From positions 1 to 24,050 of IMG/VR virus record IMGVR_UViG_3300035698_001017: a stretch of 24,050 nucleotides of DNA; one strand, 5' to 3'. Source of the stretch: a virus. Shown in pieces: positions 1 to 8,886 of this stretch (positions within the stretch are counted from its first letter, which is position 1; each line of letters begins with the position of its first letter). Below the pieces are notes generated by a model, which did not search any database, was not told the DNA's origin, and saw only the letters and a program-made list of their open reading frames with translations. The position numbers were made by a program, and so were the translations under genes.

Positions 1-331
1 CACTTATTTCATATACAAGTGAAGCGTCTGCGTGACCATTGAATCTCCACCCTGTTATAGTGCCAGTTATTTTAACATTATAAGTTCCTGCTCCTGCGTA
101 AGAATGATTTGTATCTGCATGATTGTAAACTGTTATATCGCTCTCTGAACCATCACCCCAATCAATGTTAAAGTCATAAGTCCCACCTGATTCAAGAGGC
201 AGTTGGAATGTGTCTGCCCCTGCTGTTTTTACTTCAAAGGCAAATGCAGTATCGCCACCGCCACCCAACCCCGTCAAACTTCGGGTGAGACTACGAGTCA
301 GACCCTGTGTGAGACTGCGCGTTAATGACAT
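1..331 (-). CDS. Tail/adhesion-type protein with PKD-like domain, N-terminal part (cut by window edge)
   Basis: Translated from the ATG at 331, which overlaps the stop of the preceding gene as TAATG. It stays open to base 1, giving about 110 residues. Residues 2-20 are a four-fold LTRS/LTQG-type repeat ending in a Gly-rich hinge. A beta-rich domain follows, containing IDWGDGS and then HSYAGAGTYNVKITG, the hallmark strands of PKD-like immunoglobulin folds. The end, GWRFNGHADAS, resembles the lead-in to BspA-type leucine-rich repeat surface proteins, but that part would lie outside the window. As the last gene of the late operon it probably encodes a tail fibre or host-contact protein. The PKD fold is well supported; the adhesion role is inferred. 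Confidence 0.7.
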   Translation of the reverse strand, partial: MSLTRSLTQGLTRSLTRSLTGLGGGGDTAFAFEVKTAGADTFQLPLESGGTYDFNIDWGDGSESDITVYNHADTNHSYAGAGTYNVKITGTITGWRFNGHADASLVYEIS

Positions 332-621
332 TACGACACCCCCATAGTTACACTGGTTGTGCCAACACCCGTTAATGTCCCCCTGATTTCCATACCATGA
401 CATACCAACAGTGCTTTAACGCCCTCAGCCGTAAACTCCATATCAGACTCAGTGATCCATAATGCGCTACCGGCAGGCTTTATCTCGAGCCCAGCAGTAG
501 CCCCGTCGAATGTGCCTGCCGCCCAGATATTCACATACTGTTGTGTAGCGAGGTTTCTAAGGGTTACTGTATCCTGTGAGCCTGCGGTGTTTGCTGCTTG
601 GTCTTCAAATAAAAACTTCAT
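331..621 (-). CDS. Small beta-rich virion protein, unknown
   Basis: A 96-residue protein with no membrane segment and alternating hydrophobic strands. The pattern FDGATAGLEIKPAGSALW followed by FTAEGVKALLV is typical of small beta-sandwich proteins often found next to phage tail-fibre genes. Its ATG overlaps the stop of the large gene upstream (ATGA), with GGAG-type Shine-Dalgarno sequence just before it. Its own TAA overlaps the start of the PKD protein, so the two are probably translationally coupled. It may be a small fibre or decoration component. The function is not established; the gene itself is well supported by coupling and codon continuity. Confidence 0.65.
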   Translation of the reverse strand: MKFLFEDQAANTAGSQDTVTLRNLATQQYVNIWAAGTFDGATAGLEIKPAGSALWITESDMEFTAEGVKALLVCHGMEIRGTLTGVGTTSVTMGVS

Positions 622-3600
622 TTTAAATACTCCTTAAACAATTGGTTAAACCCGTCTTTATAGGCTTCAATTCTGTCTTTAATTTTTCTCTTGTCTTCTG
701 GTGTCTTTGCCATGCGTAACTTATTTTTAAGTCCTTTTACTCTATGCTCCGCCCGCTTAACCGCCGACATACGTTTATAAAGAGGGTCTTTCTTAATTTC
801 AGCCCGTTTCTCCGGGTATAGTTCAGCCTGCTCGTGTAATTGATAGACCTTTAATACGTTCTTATTAAAGTCTTCGTACGTCTTGTATTTAGATTTGTCA
901 CCAACAACCCTTCTTACCATAGGCACGTCGGACATCTCTAAGTCTCCTGCTATAGCTTTATACGGAAGCGCAAGTGAGTCTGTAACAAAACGCCCGGCCC
1001 CACCAGTGAATGTATCAAACACAAGGTCTAATGTCTCAGGAGACCATGACACAGCCCCTGGTTTAATCTCATCCCCGCCGGTGAGTTCATTTAAAGTCTT
1101 TGTGATTTGTTTAGCCGGTTTGCTTACAGACGACCAGTACCGCTCTGAGTTAGGGGTTGGTGTTTTATCAAATAGATTCTTCTCAGGCATCAATGGCGCA
1201 CCGAAAAATGTCTTATTCTCTCCTATCTGAACCACCGGATCGACCGCTGTAGGAGATAAGGTCTGTAGTAGCGTGGCCGATTGTAAAGGGTTAAAGGCAT
1301 CAAGAGTTGTGGATAGCATCCTTGAAGCCCCGTCCATTGGGTCGTAGTCATCTTTAATAACATAATCACCCATCTCCGTACCCATAGCCCAGAACACATT
1401 ATAGCCCCACGGTAATGGTATCTTAACATACTTCCCTTTCCCGCCCGGTATCATTATGACCATATTACGTGCTTTCACATGGTCGTCTACTTTATCATAA
1501 TCATCTCCACCTGTGGCCCCATTAAATGCTGCAAGCCCAGCCGCTGAGAAAATAGATGCCGCTACCATCTTTCTTACTTTAGGGCTACGCTTCATAGCGC
1601 CTATTATTCTTGTAGACCCCTGTATACCGGCATTAGCAAATAGATACAGCGCATTTATTGTAGAACCTTTTGCACCTTTCTGATTAAAATTCACAGTTAA
1701 ATCTTTTGCCATGATAGCCGCTTTAGAGTCTGTCATCCCTGCATCTAATCCCGCTTTAAAAGTTGATAGTCTTATCGCATTCTCTACAATAGAGTTATAA
1801 TCCTCTACAAAATTCATTAACTTACGTACGGTCTTCTTGGTAATATGACCCTTTCTAAAGAAGTCTATCTCACTTTCTAATTGCGCTCCTTTGGCTTTCA
1901 TATCCCCGCCATAATCTATCCAACCTATCTTAGCCCCTGAAGCCTCGTATCGTTTTATAGTATCAGCCCATGCGTGCTTTCCGTCTCCTCTCGCAAGGTT
2001 ACGCAGCCCCTTCATAGCCGTAGGAAGACTTTTAAATATCTTACCTTTAATTCCGGACACTTCTGTATCATTCAGATTATAAGCCGCGGTCTGTAAATCA
2101 CGAGTAAGATTGGATATTATAAATTCAGGATTGTATGTGGTGTTCACAGCGGCGAGCAGTCTATTGAGCCTTAACGCCGCCCCCACTATTGGACCCGCTG
2201 AGTCCCTATTGTTTTTGAGTATATCGAGTATTCTCATGGCGTGGGTGTTATCAGGGTTAACCGAGATTGTGTACATCTTACCATCAGACTTTATTGTTAA
2301 CTCGCTGCCATCTTTCTTTATCTCTCTTGCAGGCTCGTACTTTATATTACCTTTATTATCATAAGTGGCTCGTGTCTTAGTAGGCTCGAATTTCCAAAAG
2401 TCTTTATTGGGATTCTCTTTAACAAATTTTAAAAATACTTTAGCAACCTCTGCTTTTTTAGCATTTATAATTGTCTTCTCGTGACTTACTATAGCATTTG
2501 CAAGCAAGCCCACAGCCTTACGCGTTGACCCACCACGTGGCATAAAGTCTGTCCCAAGATTAGTAATGCCTTTCCCAACACCTTTACTGGCTCTACCATT
2601 CGCAAACCCCTCTCTACGTAGAGGAGCGTAATGTTTGAAAGTTCCTTTAATCGCGTTGTATTCTGTCTCTGAAAGTCTGCCTGAACTCCTCGATATTTCA
2701 AGACTATCTGAGTTCATCGAGTCAAAAATATCTGCTATCTCTGTCATGGACTTATCGTTAGACCATTTAGCTAATATCTTATCTGCTTCTGCGTTAGTCA
2801 TACCGGAAGGTTTCTCACTAAATTTAGACCACGCTTTTTTAACAGCCAATTCTTTGTTGGTATTTACAGAAGCTAATGTCTTCTCAAGTAGATTTAGATA
2901 CGCCTGTTGTACAGTCTTTGTCGGTATGGGCCCGCTCTCGAATATTGTATCCAGCTTTGCTAATTCCGCTTTAAGCTTACCCCCCTTCTGCGCCTTTGAT
3001 AATCGTTTAAGCCAGTGCCTAGCATTAGTGAGCCGTAACCTATCATTAGCCTCCTGTGCGTGTCGTGCGTATAAAAACTCATCTACCTGTGTAACGTTAT
3101 TGCCAGACGCCCCTATAAGCTTCATTATTGGTGTAAAGAAATTATCATCCGCTTCTTCTAACGCGTATTTAGTCTTACTCACCCTGAGTTGTTCCGCAAG
3201 TATAATGTCGGACTTCTCTGGTATAGCCTTCTTAATCGCTTTGTATACTTTCTTTAACGGGTCAAGCATATTCACAACATTATACTTGAAGCTGTCTATA
3301 AGGCTCGACTTCTCATTCAGCACAAACTCTTCACCCGTATCTTCGGTCTCTGTTGGTTCAACCGGCTCTACAGGTGCTTTAGGCTTTACGACAGGTTCTA
3401 TAACCTGAGGTGCGTTCTGATCGACCACCTCGCCCTGCTCGTACTGTCCTAACTCATCGTTGAGCATAGCCACTTCGTCCTTGGCTTGCTGCTCTTCAGA
3501 TAGGCCGACCACCTCACCCTGGGGTATGCTCGTATCGGTCAGATCTGCAACCGCCTCGTCCACGGGTGTCCACTCGTCCTGCGGCTCTACCGCCTGCTCT

Positions 3601-4796
3601 GGCTCTGGTGCGACCATCTCTTGCACCTGTGGTTCTAAATGCTTTAGTGTTGGGTTGCGTACCAAGTCGAGCGCGTCCTCCGGTGTTATCTCTTGGGCTT
3701 GTATAGCGTCTTGGAGCTTGGCTATTACCGCCGCATCCCGCTTCTCTTTAACAGTGGCTTGCTCGTCTGCTGCTTGCGTGTCTGGCTTACCGACTTGCAT
3801 TAACTGACCGGCTCCACCACCTCCAACGCCCATAGCAAATCCTGTAACTCCACCCTCTGTGCTTGCCTCTTTAACGCCTTCCCATATATCTTTCTCCGGG
3901 TCTACATATTGTCGCTCGTCCATATTGCTCGCCAGTTTCTCGAACCCACTCTGAGGGGACTCTTGTATCCCCTCGAGTGCGCCTGACGTTGCTAATTTAC
4001 GGGCTATACCGCCCTTGGCCTCACCACCTATAAGTTTCCCCATGAAATGACCTGAAGGAGCGCCAGCGAGTGCAGTAACAGCCATAACCTTGCCACCGGT
4101 CTTAACCGCAGCATGGTCGGCCACAATCTCTCGTGCCTTCTGCTCGTCACCTTCTGTCGCCTCAAGAGCTTTTTTGTATTCATCTGTCTCACCAAGTGTT
4201 TCTATCGGTGCGGACATAACTGTATCATAAGCGTCTTTACCCGCTTCAAACCCTGCGACTGTTCCTTCACCAAATGCCGATCCTACTATCCCGGCAAACC
4301 CCGGTGTCATTCCTAATTTTATTAAAGACTTTGTTGCGACTGCGCCTGTGCCTATACTGACCACCATGCTTGGGGCTGACTGCAATAAACTACTCGCCAC
4401 CTTAGCCGGACTCTTCCACGCGTCACCTTTGAACAGGCTCGTAAAACCTTTATCGTCCGTTGTGTATCTTAGTTTCTGCGCTTTACGCATAGCAGGGGAT
4501 AAGCCCTTAACGTCCTTGGCTTCCTCTGCTTTATATTTATTCTCTATCCACTGGCCAGCCTTGTCCACAAATCCTTCGCCCGGCAGTATGTTACCAGCCA
4601 CATCAACAGCTCTACCAAGAGTCTGCCCGAACTTATTAAGCCCTATGGCAAGACTGCGTGAGTAATCACCGGCCTGAGTGCCGCCAGTATCCTCTGGCTC
4701 CACTGGTGTCCATTCGCCTGCCGGTGCTTGCGTCTCGACTGGTGTCCACCCGTCTGTCGGGGCTTTAGCCTCTACTGGTGTCCATTCGCCGTCCAT
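618..4796 (-). CDS. Very large polyvalent-type virion/ejection protein
   Basis: 1392 residues, the largest gene here. The N-terminus has three GEWTPVE-like units at a 12-residue period (Trp5, Trp17, Trp29), with a fourth near residue 408 inside a long acidic Pro/Glu-rich linker (about 385-490). Residues about 125-185 include Ala/Gly-rich hydrophobic stretches. The C-terminal third contains NPEFIISNLTRDLQTA near residue 889, which resembles the large polyvalent protein-associated family LPD38 seen in phage proteins injected with DNA. A hydrophobic Ala/Gly segment follows near residue 1085, and the C-terminus is Lys/Arg-rich and helical. No lysozyme or protease motif was recognised. Position after the tail accessory and ejection genes suggests an internal virion protein delivered into the host. 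Start chosen at the TAATG overlap with the preceding gene. Confidence 0.7.
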   Translation of the reverse strand: MDGEWTPVEAKAPTDGWTPVETQAPAGEWTPVEPEDTGGTQAGDYSRSLAIGLNKFGQTLGRAVDVAGNILPGEGFVDKAGQWIENKYKAEEAKDVKGLSPAMRKAQKLRYTTDDKGFTSLFKGDAWKSPAKVASSLLQSAPSMVVSIGTGAVATKSLIKLGMTPGFAGIVGSAFGEGTVAGFEAGKDAYDTVMSAPIETLGETDEYKKALEATEGDEQKAREIVADHAAVKTGGKVMAVTALAGAPSGHFMGKLIGGEAKGGIARKLATSGALEGIQESPQSGFEKLASNMDERQYVDPEKDIWEGVKEASTEGGVTGFAMGVGGGGAGQLMQVGKPDTQAADEQATVKEKRDAAVIAKLQDAIQAQEITPEDALDLVRNPTLKHLEPQVQEMVAPEPEQAVEPQDEWTPVDEAVADLTDTSIPQGEVVGLSEEQQAKDEVAMLNDELGQYEQGEVVDQNAPQVIEPVVKPKAPVEPVEPTETEDTGEEFVLNEKSSLIDSFKYNVVNMLDPLKKVYKAIKKAIPEKSDIILAEQLRVSKTKYALEEADDNFFTPIMKLIGASGNNVTQVDEFLYARHAQEANDRLRLTNARHWLKRLSKAQKGGKLKAELAKLDTIFESGPIPTKTVQQAYLNLLEKTLASVNTNKELAVKKAWSKFSEKPSGMTNAEADKILAKWSNDKSMTEIADIFDSMNSDSLEISRSSGRLSETEYNAIKGTFKHYAPLRREGFANGRASKGVGKGITNLGTDFMPRGGSTRKAVGLLANAIVSHEKTIINAKKAEVAKVFLKFVKENPNKDFWKFEPTKTRATYDNKGNIKYEPAREIKKDGSELTIKSDGKMYTISVNPDNTHAMRILDILKNNRDSAGPIVGAALRLNRLLAAVNTTYNPEFIISNLTRDLQTAAYNLNDTEVSGIKGKIFKSLPTAMKGLRNLARGDGKHAWADTIKRYEASGAKIGWIDYGGDMKAKGAQLESEIDFFRKGHITKKTVRKLMNFVEDYNSIVENAIRLSTFKAGLDAGMTDSKAAIMAKDLTVNFNQKGAKGSTINALYLFANAGIQGSTRIIGAMKRSPKVRKMVAASIFSAAGLAAFNGATGGDDYDKVDDHVKARNMVIMIPGGKGKYVKIPLPWGYNVFWAMGTEMGDYVIKDDYDPMDGASRMLSTTLDAFNPLQSATLLQTLSPTAVDPVVQIGENKTFFGAPLMPEKNLFDKTPTPNSERYWSSVSKPAKQITKTLNELTGGDEIKPGAVSWSPETLDLVFDTFTGGAGRFVTDSLALPYKAIAGDLEMSDVPMVRRVVGDKSKYKTYEDFNKNVLKVYQLHEQAELYPEKRAEIKKDPLYKRMSAVKRAEHRVKGLKNKLRMAKTPEDKRKIKDRIEAYKDGFNQLFKEYLK

Positions 4797-5728
4797 TACA
4801 TTGGATTCCCTTCTAAGTCTACCATTGTCCCATCAGGCTTACGGTATGCCCTCGCCTCGCCGTTCTGCATCAGAGTCCAACCCTCAGCCTGCGCCTGTTG
4901 CTCTATGCCTACAGGTTCTGGTTCAGCCGCAGGGTCTACGCCAATAGACTCACCAACTACACCCATTGCTTGGTCGTACATAATCTGTTCGCCATCGGAT
5001 AGCTCCACAGTATCATACTGATTAGGGTGCATTTTCTTTTCTAATGTTCTTATAGTCTGTTGCGCGTTCTCAACTCTCCTATTCTCTTTAAGCGAGGTTG
5101 CTTTAAGTAGTGCTGCCGCTTTCGTATCGGCCGCTTTAAGCCTTGCTGCTTCTATCTTAGCATCGGCCTCTCTCTGTTTATCCAAACGATTAAGCTGTTT
5201 TATGGGGGTGGCTACTGAACTCTCTTTGCTTAAATAAGCCTTCTTTTCTAAAGGAGATTTAGCATCAAATTCTTTACCTGTTATAAACAGTTTTCTCGGT
5301 AACGCCCCACTTTCATACACGTATAAATTGAGGTCATCTAATTGTTCCCCCGTCTCCACATTTGATAAAAAACCACGCATATTCTTTACTGCTAAAGCTG
5401 TATTAGACAGTCTCTTATTCTTCAGTTCCGCTTTCTCCATCTGAGTCATTGGCTTCTTCTCGCCCGCACGGTTCATTCGGTCAGCATTGGCCCCTGACTC
5501 TTTTATCTTAGCTTTAGACTCGCCTTCTATAGTCCCAGTAGTAGCTTTGGTCTTCTCGACATTAGCCTCTGCTTGTGCTACCGCCGCCTTTTGCATAGCC
5601 TGCCTGTCACCACGGTCTACTAAATCCTCTCTCGGTGCGCCCATCATTACCTTATGGCTCCCACCCTTGCCCGCAAATTGTCGTCTTGCCGCGAGCCCTG
5701 TAGCCATTGTGTTTGTCCAGTTTACCAT
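4796..5728 (-). CDS. Putative ejection/internal virion protein, coiled coil
   Basis: 310 residues, highly charged and helical. Ala/Glu/Lys-rich coiled-coil stretches are visible at about residues 40-110 and 175-235, and a compact acidic C-terminal segment contains EGWTLMQNGEARAYRKPDG. The TAA stop overlaps the ATG of the 1392-residue gene. It lies between two genes with ejection-protein character, the same place occupied by the gp7/gp20/gp16 ejection set in P22-like phages. No catalytic motif is apparent. The ejection role comes from position and composition only. Confidence 0.6.
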   Translation of the reverse strand: MVNWTNTMATGLAARRQFAGKGGSHKVMMGAPREDLVDRGDRQAMQKAAVAQAEANVEKTKATTGTIEGESKAKIKESGANADRMNRAGEKKPMTQMEKAELKNKRLSNTALAVKNMRGFLSNVETGEQLDDLNLYVYESGALPRKLFITGKEFDAKSPLEKKAYLSKESSVATPIKQLNRLDKQREADAKIEAARLKAADTKAAALLKATSLKENRRVENAQQTIRTLEKKMHPNQYDTVELSDGEQIMYDQAMGVVGESIGVDPAAEPEPVGIEQQAQAEGWTLMQNGEARAYRKPDGTMVDLEGNPM

Positions 5729-6561
5729 TAGAAATCCTCCCCGGCTTTAAATGCCGCGTAGCCATATCGACGTTCGGCGGTCTCTTTCTCATTTGCGGCT
5801 GTTACTCCCGCAGCTCCTGTTATGCCACCAGCCTCGGCGTTAGCACCGCCTATTGCAGCTTGAGCAGCACCAGTGGTTGATCTGTAGCTCTGGTCTGCAA
5901 GGTCACGAGCTGACTGAGTATCTATATTACCCTGCTGTGTAGAAGCGTTATAGCCTCCTTGAGATAAATTCTGTAGCGGTGAGAATGATTTATAATATCT
6001 GTCTATGAATTTATCATACTCATTAGAAGCGAAGCCCTGCCCATATCTTAGACTCTCTTTCACGGCTTGCCCGCTTAATGCGCCGCCTCTCGCAGATGCC
6101 CCTCGCTCCACTTCTTTCTGCCCTTCTTTGAGTCTCCATTGGTAGCCGGGGCTCTCCTCAAAGTCTCCTGGACCCGCCGCTATCTTCTCTTGAATCTGAC
6201 CAAGAGCATCAACGCCAGCTTGTCTCCAAGGGTTCAACGCCTCTTTAGCTCTGTCACGAGCCGCCGCGGTCTCTGCCTGAGACTTAGCGCCATCCTCCTC
6301 GTACTTACCCTGAGCGACCCCGTATCCATATTTACTCACGCCAGCCGCTCTACTTATAGCCGACGCTTGCGCTCTGGCAGAATTACGTGTCGTGGCATCA
6401 ACCCCGCTACGCGCTTTAGCAGAGGCTTTAGTCTTAGCCCGTAGCTCCGACTGTGCGTCTACTTGCTGCTGGAAATTATTGTCCATAGATGCCGGAGCTA
6501 ACCATCTACTCGCTTGGTATCCTACTAAACCCTGAATCTTTCTCTCTAATGCTGTAGCCAT
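5728..6561 (-). CDS. Putative DNA ejection / transfer protein
   Basis: 277 residues from the ATG at 6561 (MATALERK). This start is preferred over an in-frame one 30 nt upstream because it overlaps the previous stop as TAATG and has AGGTG upstream. The first part is Ala/Gln/Arg-rich helix. The middle holds ALNPWRQAGVDALGQIQEKI and then GDFEESPGYQWRL, KEVERGASARG and SNEYDKFIDRYY. This arrangement recurs in phage proteins annotated as DNA-transfer or ejection proteins, and is recognised here from general knowledge of phage genomes. The C-terminal 90 residues are Gln/Ala/Gly-rich low complexity. Probably packaged in the capsid and released through the tail. Confidence 0.7.
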   Translation of the reverse strand: MATALERKIQGLVGYQASRWLAPASMDNNFQQQVDAQSELRAKTKASAKARSGVDATTRNSARAQASAISRAAGVSKYGYGVAQGKYEEDGAKSQAETAAARDRAKEALNPWRQAGVDALGQIQEKIAAGPGDFEESPGYQWRLKEGQKEVERGASARGGALSGQAVKESLRYGQGFASNEYDKFIDRYYKSFSPLQNLSQGGYNASTQQGNIDTQSARDLADQSYRSTTGAAQAAIGGANAEAGGITGAAGVTAANEKETAERRYGYAAFKAGEDF

Positions 6562-6896
6562 TATGTCACCTCGTATCCTGAAATCCTGCATCCTATTTTG
6601 GCAGTAACCGACGCCAACATGGAAATAAAATCTCCTGTTTCTAATTCATGGTTAGCCAAATCATAGCAAGACCATGTTTCCCCAGCCGATAATGTACGTG
6701 CCTTGGATATTCTATTAGCGTACGTTGCTGAACCACCGGATGAAACTATATTAATAGTAACCGTCACATTGCCGGTGTGGTCATTAACGAACGTAGCTTT
6801 TATAATTCCTCTGGTGGATGCCGGTGCAGTGTAGTATGTAAACGCCGCATCTGTCAGGTTAACACCCGCCACCATTGCTTTTGGAAGAGTTGCCAT
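6561..6896 (-). CDS. Small beta-sandwich virion protein
   Basis: 111 residues beginning MATLPKAMVAGVNL. Regular beta strands include VTVTINIVSSGGSA and LSAGETWSCYDL, and the tail is LETGDFISMLASVTAKIG. This is the pattern of a small single-domain beta-sandwich protein common in phage structural operons. There are only 2 nt between the preceding stop and its ATG, and its TAA overlaps the next ATG. It could be a neck, tail or fibre accessory component. The exact role is unknown. Confidence 0.65.
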   Translation of the reverse strand: MATLPKAMVAGVNLTDAAFTYYTAPASTRGIIKATFVNDHTGNVTVTINIVSSGGSATYANRISKARTLSAGETWSCYDLANHELETGDFISMLASVTAKIGCRISGYEVT

Positions 6897-6898
6897 AA

Positions 6899-7675
6899 TT
6901 AAAACCTACATGCTTTTAAGTCACTGTAAGCGCCCACAATTACGCACTTTACCGGCGACTCTATTGTTAGTTCGTATATTCTGTTCCGTGATTTACCGAG
7001 TGACCTCCAGATAGCTCTTGTGTCTACCTCTCCGTACTTCCCGATACTCACTGAGATACCATCCGACCAAGACTCGCCCGCATCATCAGACCATTTAAGC
7101 TCTGCTTGTGGATCATACCCGTCCTCGCCCTCCGCTACATCAAGACCGACTCCAGGCTCGAACTCCACCTCGAGACGATTGTGCATCACGTTCACGCGCT
7201 CTCTATTTAATATCTGAGTGCGTCTCTTACGCTGTATGTTCGTGCCATTCTCTGTATATGTATTCATGTCCAACTGGTATATCTTACCGTTCGACTGGTC
7301 GCCTATAAGTGTCTTGCCGTTAAATAGCGATCCGCTGTCGATCCCTGCTATACCTATGTGTCTGCCGAGGAACTGTATGTATGACTCAGTACCGTCCTGC
7401 ACAGAGACGTTAAACCCTCCTACGCTCAGTGCTGCGCCTATAACTCCCGCGCCGCCCAATAGCTTAACCGCTGCGTTCATATCACTCGAAGCAGACCACG
7501 TTGAGCCTAAGAACAGTTCAGTGGTTGCTATCAGTGCGTCCTCGTTCCCGCCGAAGCATATAGCGTTAGCCGAGTCACCGCCTACCCCGCAAAATTTCCG
7601 TGCAGACGAAGTGTCTCCTGTTGTAGACCATACGCTACCATCGTAAGTCTCTGTACCTTTCCCCATTCCAGCCAT
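6899..7675 (-). CDS. Kelch-like repeats fused to C-terminal part of a P22 gp10-like DNA stabilisation protein
   Basis: 258 residues. Residues 1-100 hold two Kelch-like units, with Trp16 and Trp60 each followed by a helical stretch and a GG-ended strand (AICFGG, AALSVGG). From about residue 103 (FLGRHIGIAG) the protein changes to NGKIYQLDMNTYTENG, LEVEFEPGVGL, ELKWSDDAGESWSD and TRAIWRSLGKSRNRIYEL. I recognise these as the C-terminal portion of gp10-like packaged-DNA stabilisation proteins. The matching N-terminal portion is a separate gene at 8883-9836. TAGGAG lies 6 nt before the ATG and overlaps the TAG stop of the preceding Kelch gene, which is in the same frame. Probably a tail-plug or tail-needle-proximal structural protein. 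Confidence 0.7.
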   Translation of the reverse strand: MAGMGKGTETYDGSVWSTTGDTSSARKFCGVGGDSANAICFGGNEDALIATTELFLGSTWSASSDMNAAVKLLGGAGVIGAALSVGGFNVSVQDGTESYIQFLGRHIGIAGIDSGSLFNGKTLIGDQSNGKIYQLDMNTYTENGTNIQRKRRTQILNRERVNVMHNRLEVEFEPGVGLDVAEGEDGYDPQAELKWSDDAGESWSDGISVSIGKYGEVDTRAIWRSLGKSRNRIYELTIESPVKCVIVGAYSDLKACRF

Positions 7676-7684
7676 AGTATTCTC

Positions 7685-8227
7685 CTAAAATCCCGGTGAG
7701 TAACACCCGGCGCATAGCCCGGTAGTTTGCGTTCCTGAACCCATGTGGCCATTTGACTCGTAGTTGGCATCTGCTCCCGCTGACCACGCGACTCCATTGT
7801 AAGATTGGGTCGGTGGTGGGTATGTCGATCCACCTGAAAATCTACCACCCCCCGCACTGACCGCAGCCGCTGTTGTCCCGAATACCGCTGAGTTCCGTGT
7901 GGAGGTGCTAAGGCTACCAACTGCCGACCACGCCGTACCATTATAAGAATACACCGAGGTTAGTGTTGTGTCACTGGTGTTTGCTCCCCCAACGCTCAGT
8001 GCCGCAGTTTGCGTACCACACCCGTCGTGCATCGTAACTGCCGCCGGTAAGTCTCCACCAGCCGACCATACTGCGCTGCCATACTCTTCGGTCGATGCAA
8101 TAGCCGACGCCGGAGCCTCGAATGTAGCGCTCGTGTCCCCCCCGAAAATTAACGCTGCGTCTGTAGTCCCTGTTGCTGCGAGGAACTTACGCGCTGTGCT
8201 TATATCTCCTTTTGCTGTCCAGCCCAT
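7685..8227 (-). CDS. Kelch-like repeat protein
   Basis: 180 residues made almost entirely of four degenerate repeats of about 46-51 residues. Each has a W[ST]A-G-D/S-type strand (Trp3, Trp54, Trp100, Trp148), a variable helix-like stretch, and a strand ending in GG or GxG (AALIFGG, AALSVGG, AAVSAGG, GLCAGC). This matches the marine-phage class of Kelch-like beta-propeller repeats. The ATG at 8227 has AAAGGAG 5 nt upstream and lies 28 nt inside the previous gene. The TAG stop is in frame with the next ORF, whose two repeats continue the series to six. Likely virion-surface or tail decoration with a binding role; this is inferred. Confidence 0.7.
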   Translation of the reverse strand: MGWTAKGDISTARKFLAATGTTDAALIFGGDTSATFEAPASAIASTEEYGSAVWSAGGDLPAAVTMHDGCGTQTAALSVGGANTSDTTLTSVYSYNGTAWSAVGSLSTSTRNSAVFGTTAAAVSAGGGRFSGGSTYPPPTQSYNGVAWSAGADANYESNGHMGSGTQTTGLCAGCYSPGF

Positions 8228-8886
8228 ACAAGCTCCTTTATGCTTTCTTTCATACCATCTTCGTAAGGTTTAAGCGCCAACTCTAAAAGACCGCGCTTTT
8301 CACATTGTCTTATCCCGGACTCAAGTTGCCCTACTAAATTTTGTTTCTCGGCAATGCCAGTTTCTTTTGTAAGCAACCTGCTCTGGTTTATCCACCTCCG
8401 AGTATAGCTTATTAACTGGTGACTATCAACATCTTCCAGCTCCTCTGGTGTCATTTTATCCGCAAGCTGCCCTTTGATATCCGACCATTCTGTTATCTCT
8501 CGTACTCTATGCTGTGCTACACGCTTCATCTCAGACATTTGGTACATTAGCTTCTCTTGCTTAATGACAAGTAATTGTTTAAGGAGGTCATCGCTCTCCT
8601 CGTCTATGTCTCGTTCAAGTATTTTTATATCAACAGCCGCAGTCCTGTAGTCGAATGACAACGATACCACTCCTTGTAGCATCACGTTCTGTTCTCTTAC
8701 TGACTGCCAGTATTTACTCGCGTATGTCGGATGGTGTAAATCATTTAAGACAGACACCTCCATCTCCGTACGAGTCCTGTGCGTCTGGACAGACTCAACC
8801 GTATGTGTTAACTCTTCTGCGAGAACCATCATCACATCTGTCTGCTCGTCGCTTAAAATACCAGACTGTTTAATTTCCTCTATCAT
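8200..8886 (-). CDS. Helical coiled-coil structural protein, unknown
   Basis: 228 residues from the ATG at 8886, which overlaps the stop of the gp10-like N-terminal gene as ATGA; in-frame starts up to 24 nt upstream are possible. The protein is strongly helical: KYWQSVREQNVM, then ILERDIDEESDDLLKQLL and KLMYQMSEMKRVAQHRVREI form an extended coiled coil at about residues 80-150. The C-terminal half has SHQLISYTRRW and a further charged helix. It resembles conserved phage proteins of unknown function. It sits between the two halves of the gp10-like protein and may contribute to the same tail substructure, which is inference from position alone. Confidence 0.65.
   Translation of the reverse strand: MIEEIKQSGILSDEQTDVMMVLAEELTHTVESVQTHRTRTEMEVSVLNDLHHPTYASKYWQSVREQNVMLQGVVSLSFDYRTAAVDIKILERDIDEESDDLLKQLLVIKQEKLMYQMSEMKRVAQHRVREITEWSDIKGQLADKMTPEELEDVDSHQLISYTRRWINQSRLLTKETGIAEKQNLVGQLESGIRQCEKRGLLELALKPYEDGMKESIKELVWAGQQKEI

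Noticed and set aside
2635-3408. 257-residue plus-strand reading frame inside the large ejection-type gene.
   Set aside because: It is antisense to a clearly coding 1392-residue gene, is Ser/Leu-rich in the manner of a shadow frame, and has no recognisable motif.
7685-7687. Genome-wide amber recoding (TAG read as an amino acid).
   Set aside because: TAG also ends the putative small terminase, portal, 15378-15806 and 11664-11915 genes at sensible positions, so it acts as a normal stop here; only the Kelch TAG remains a local curiosity.
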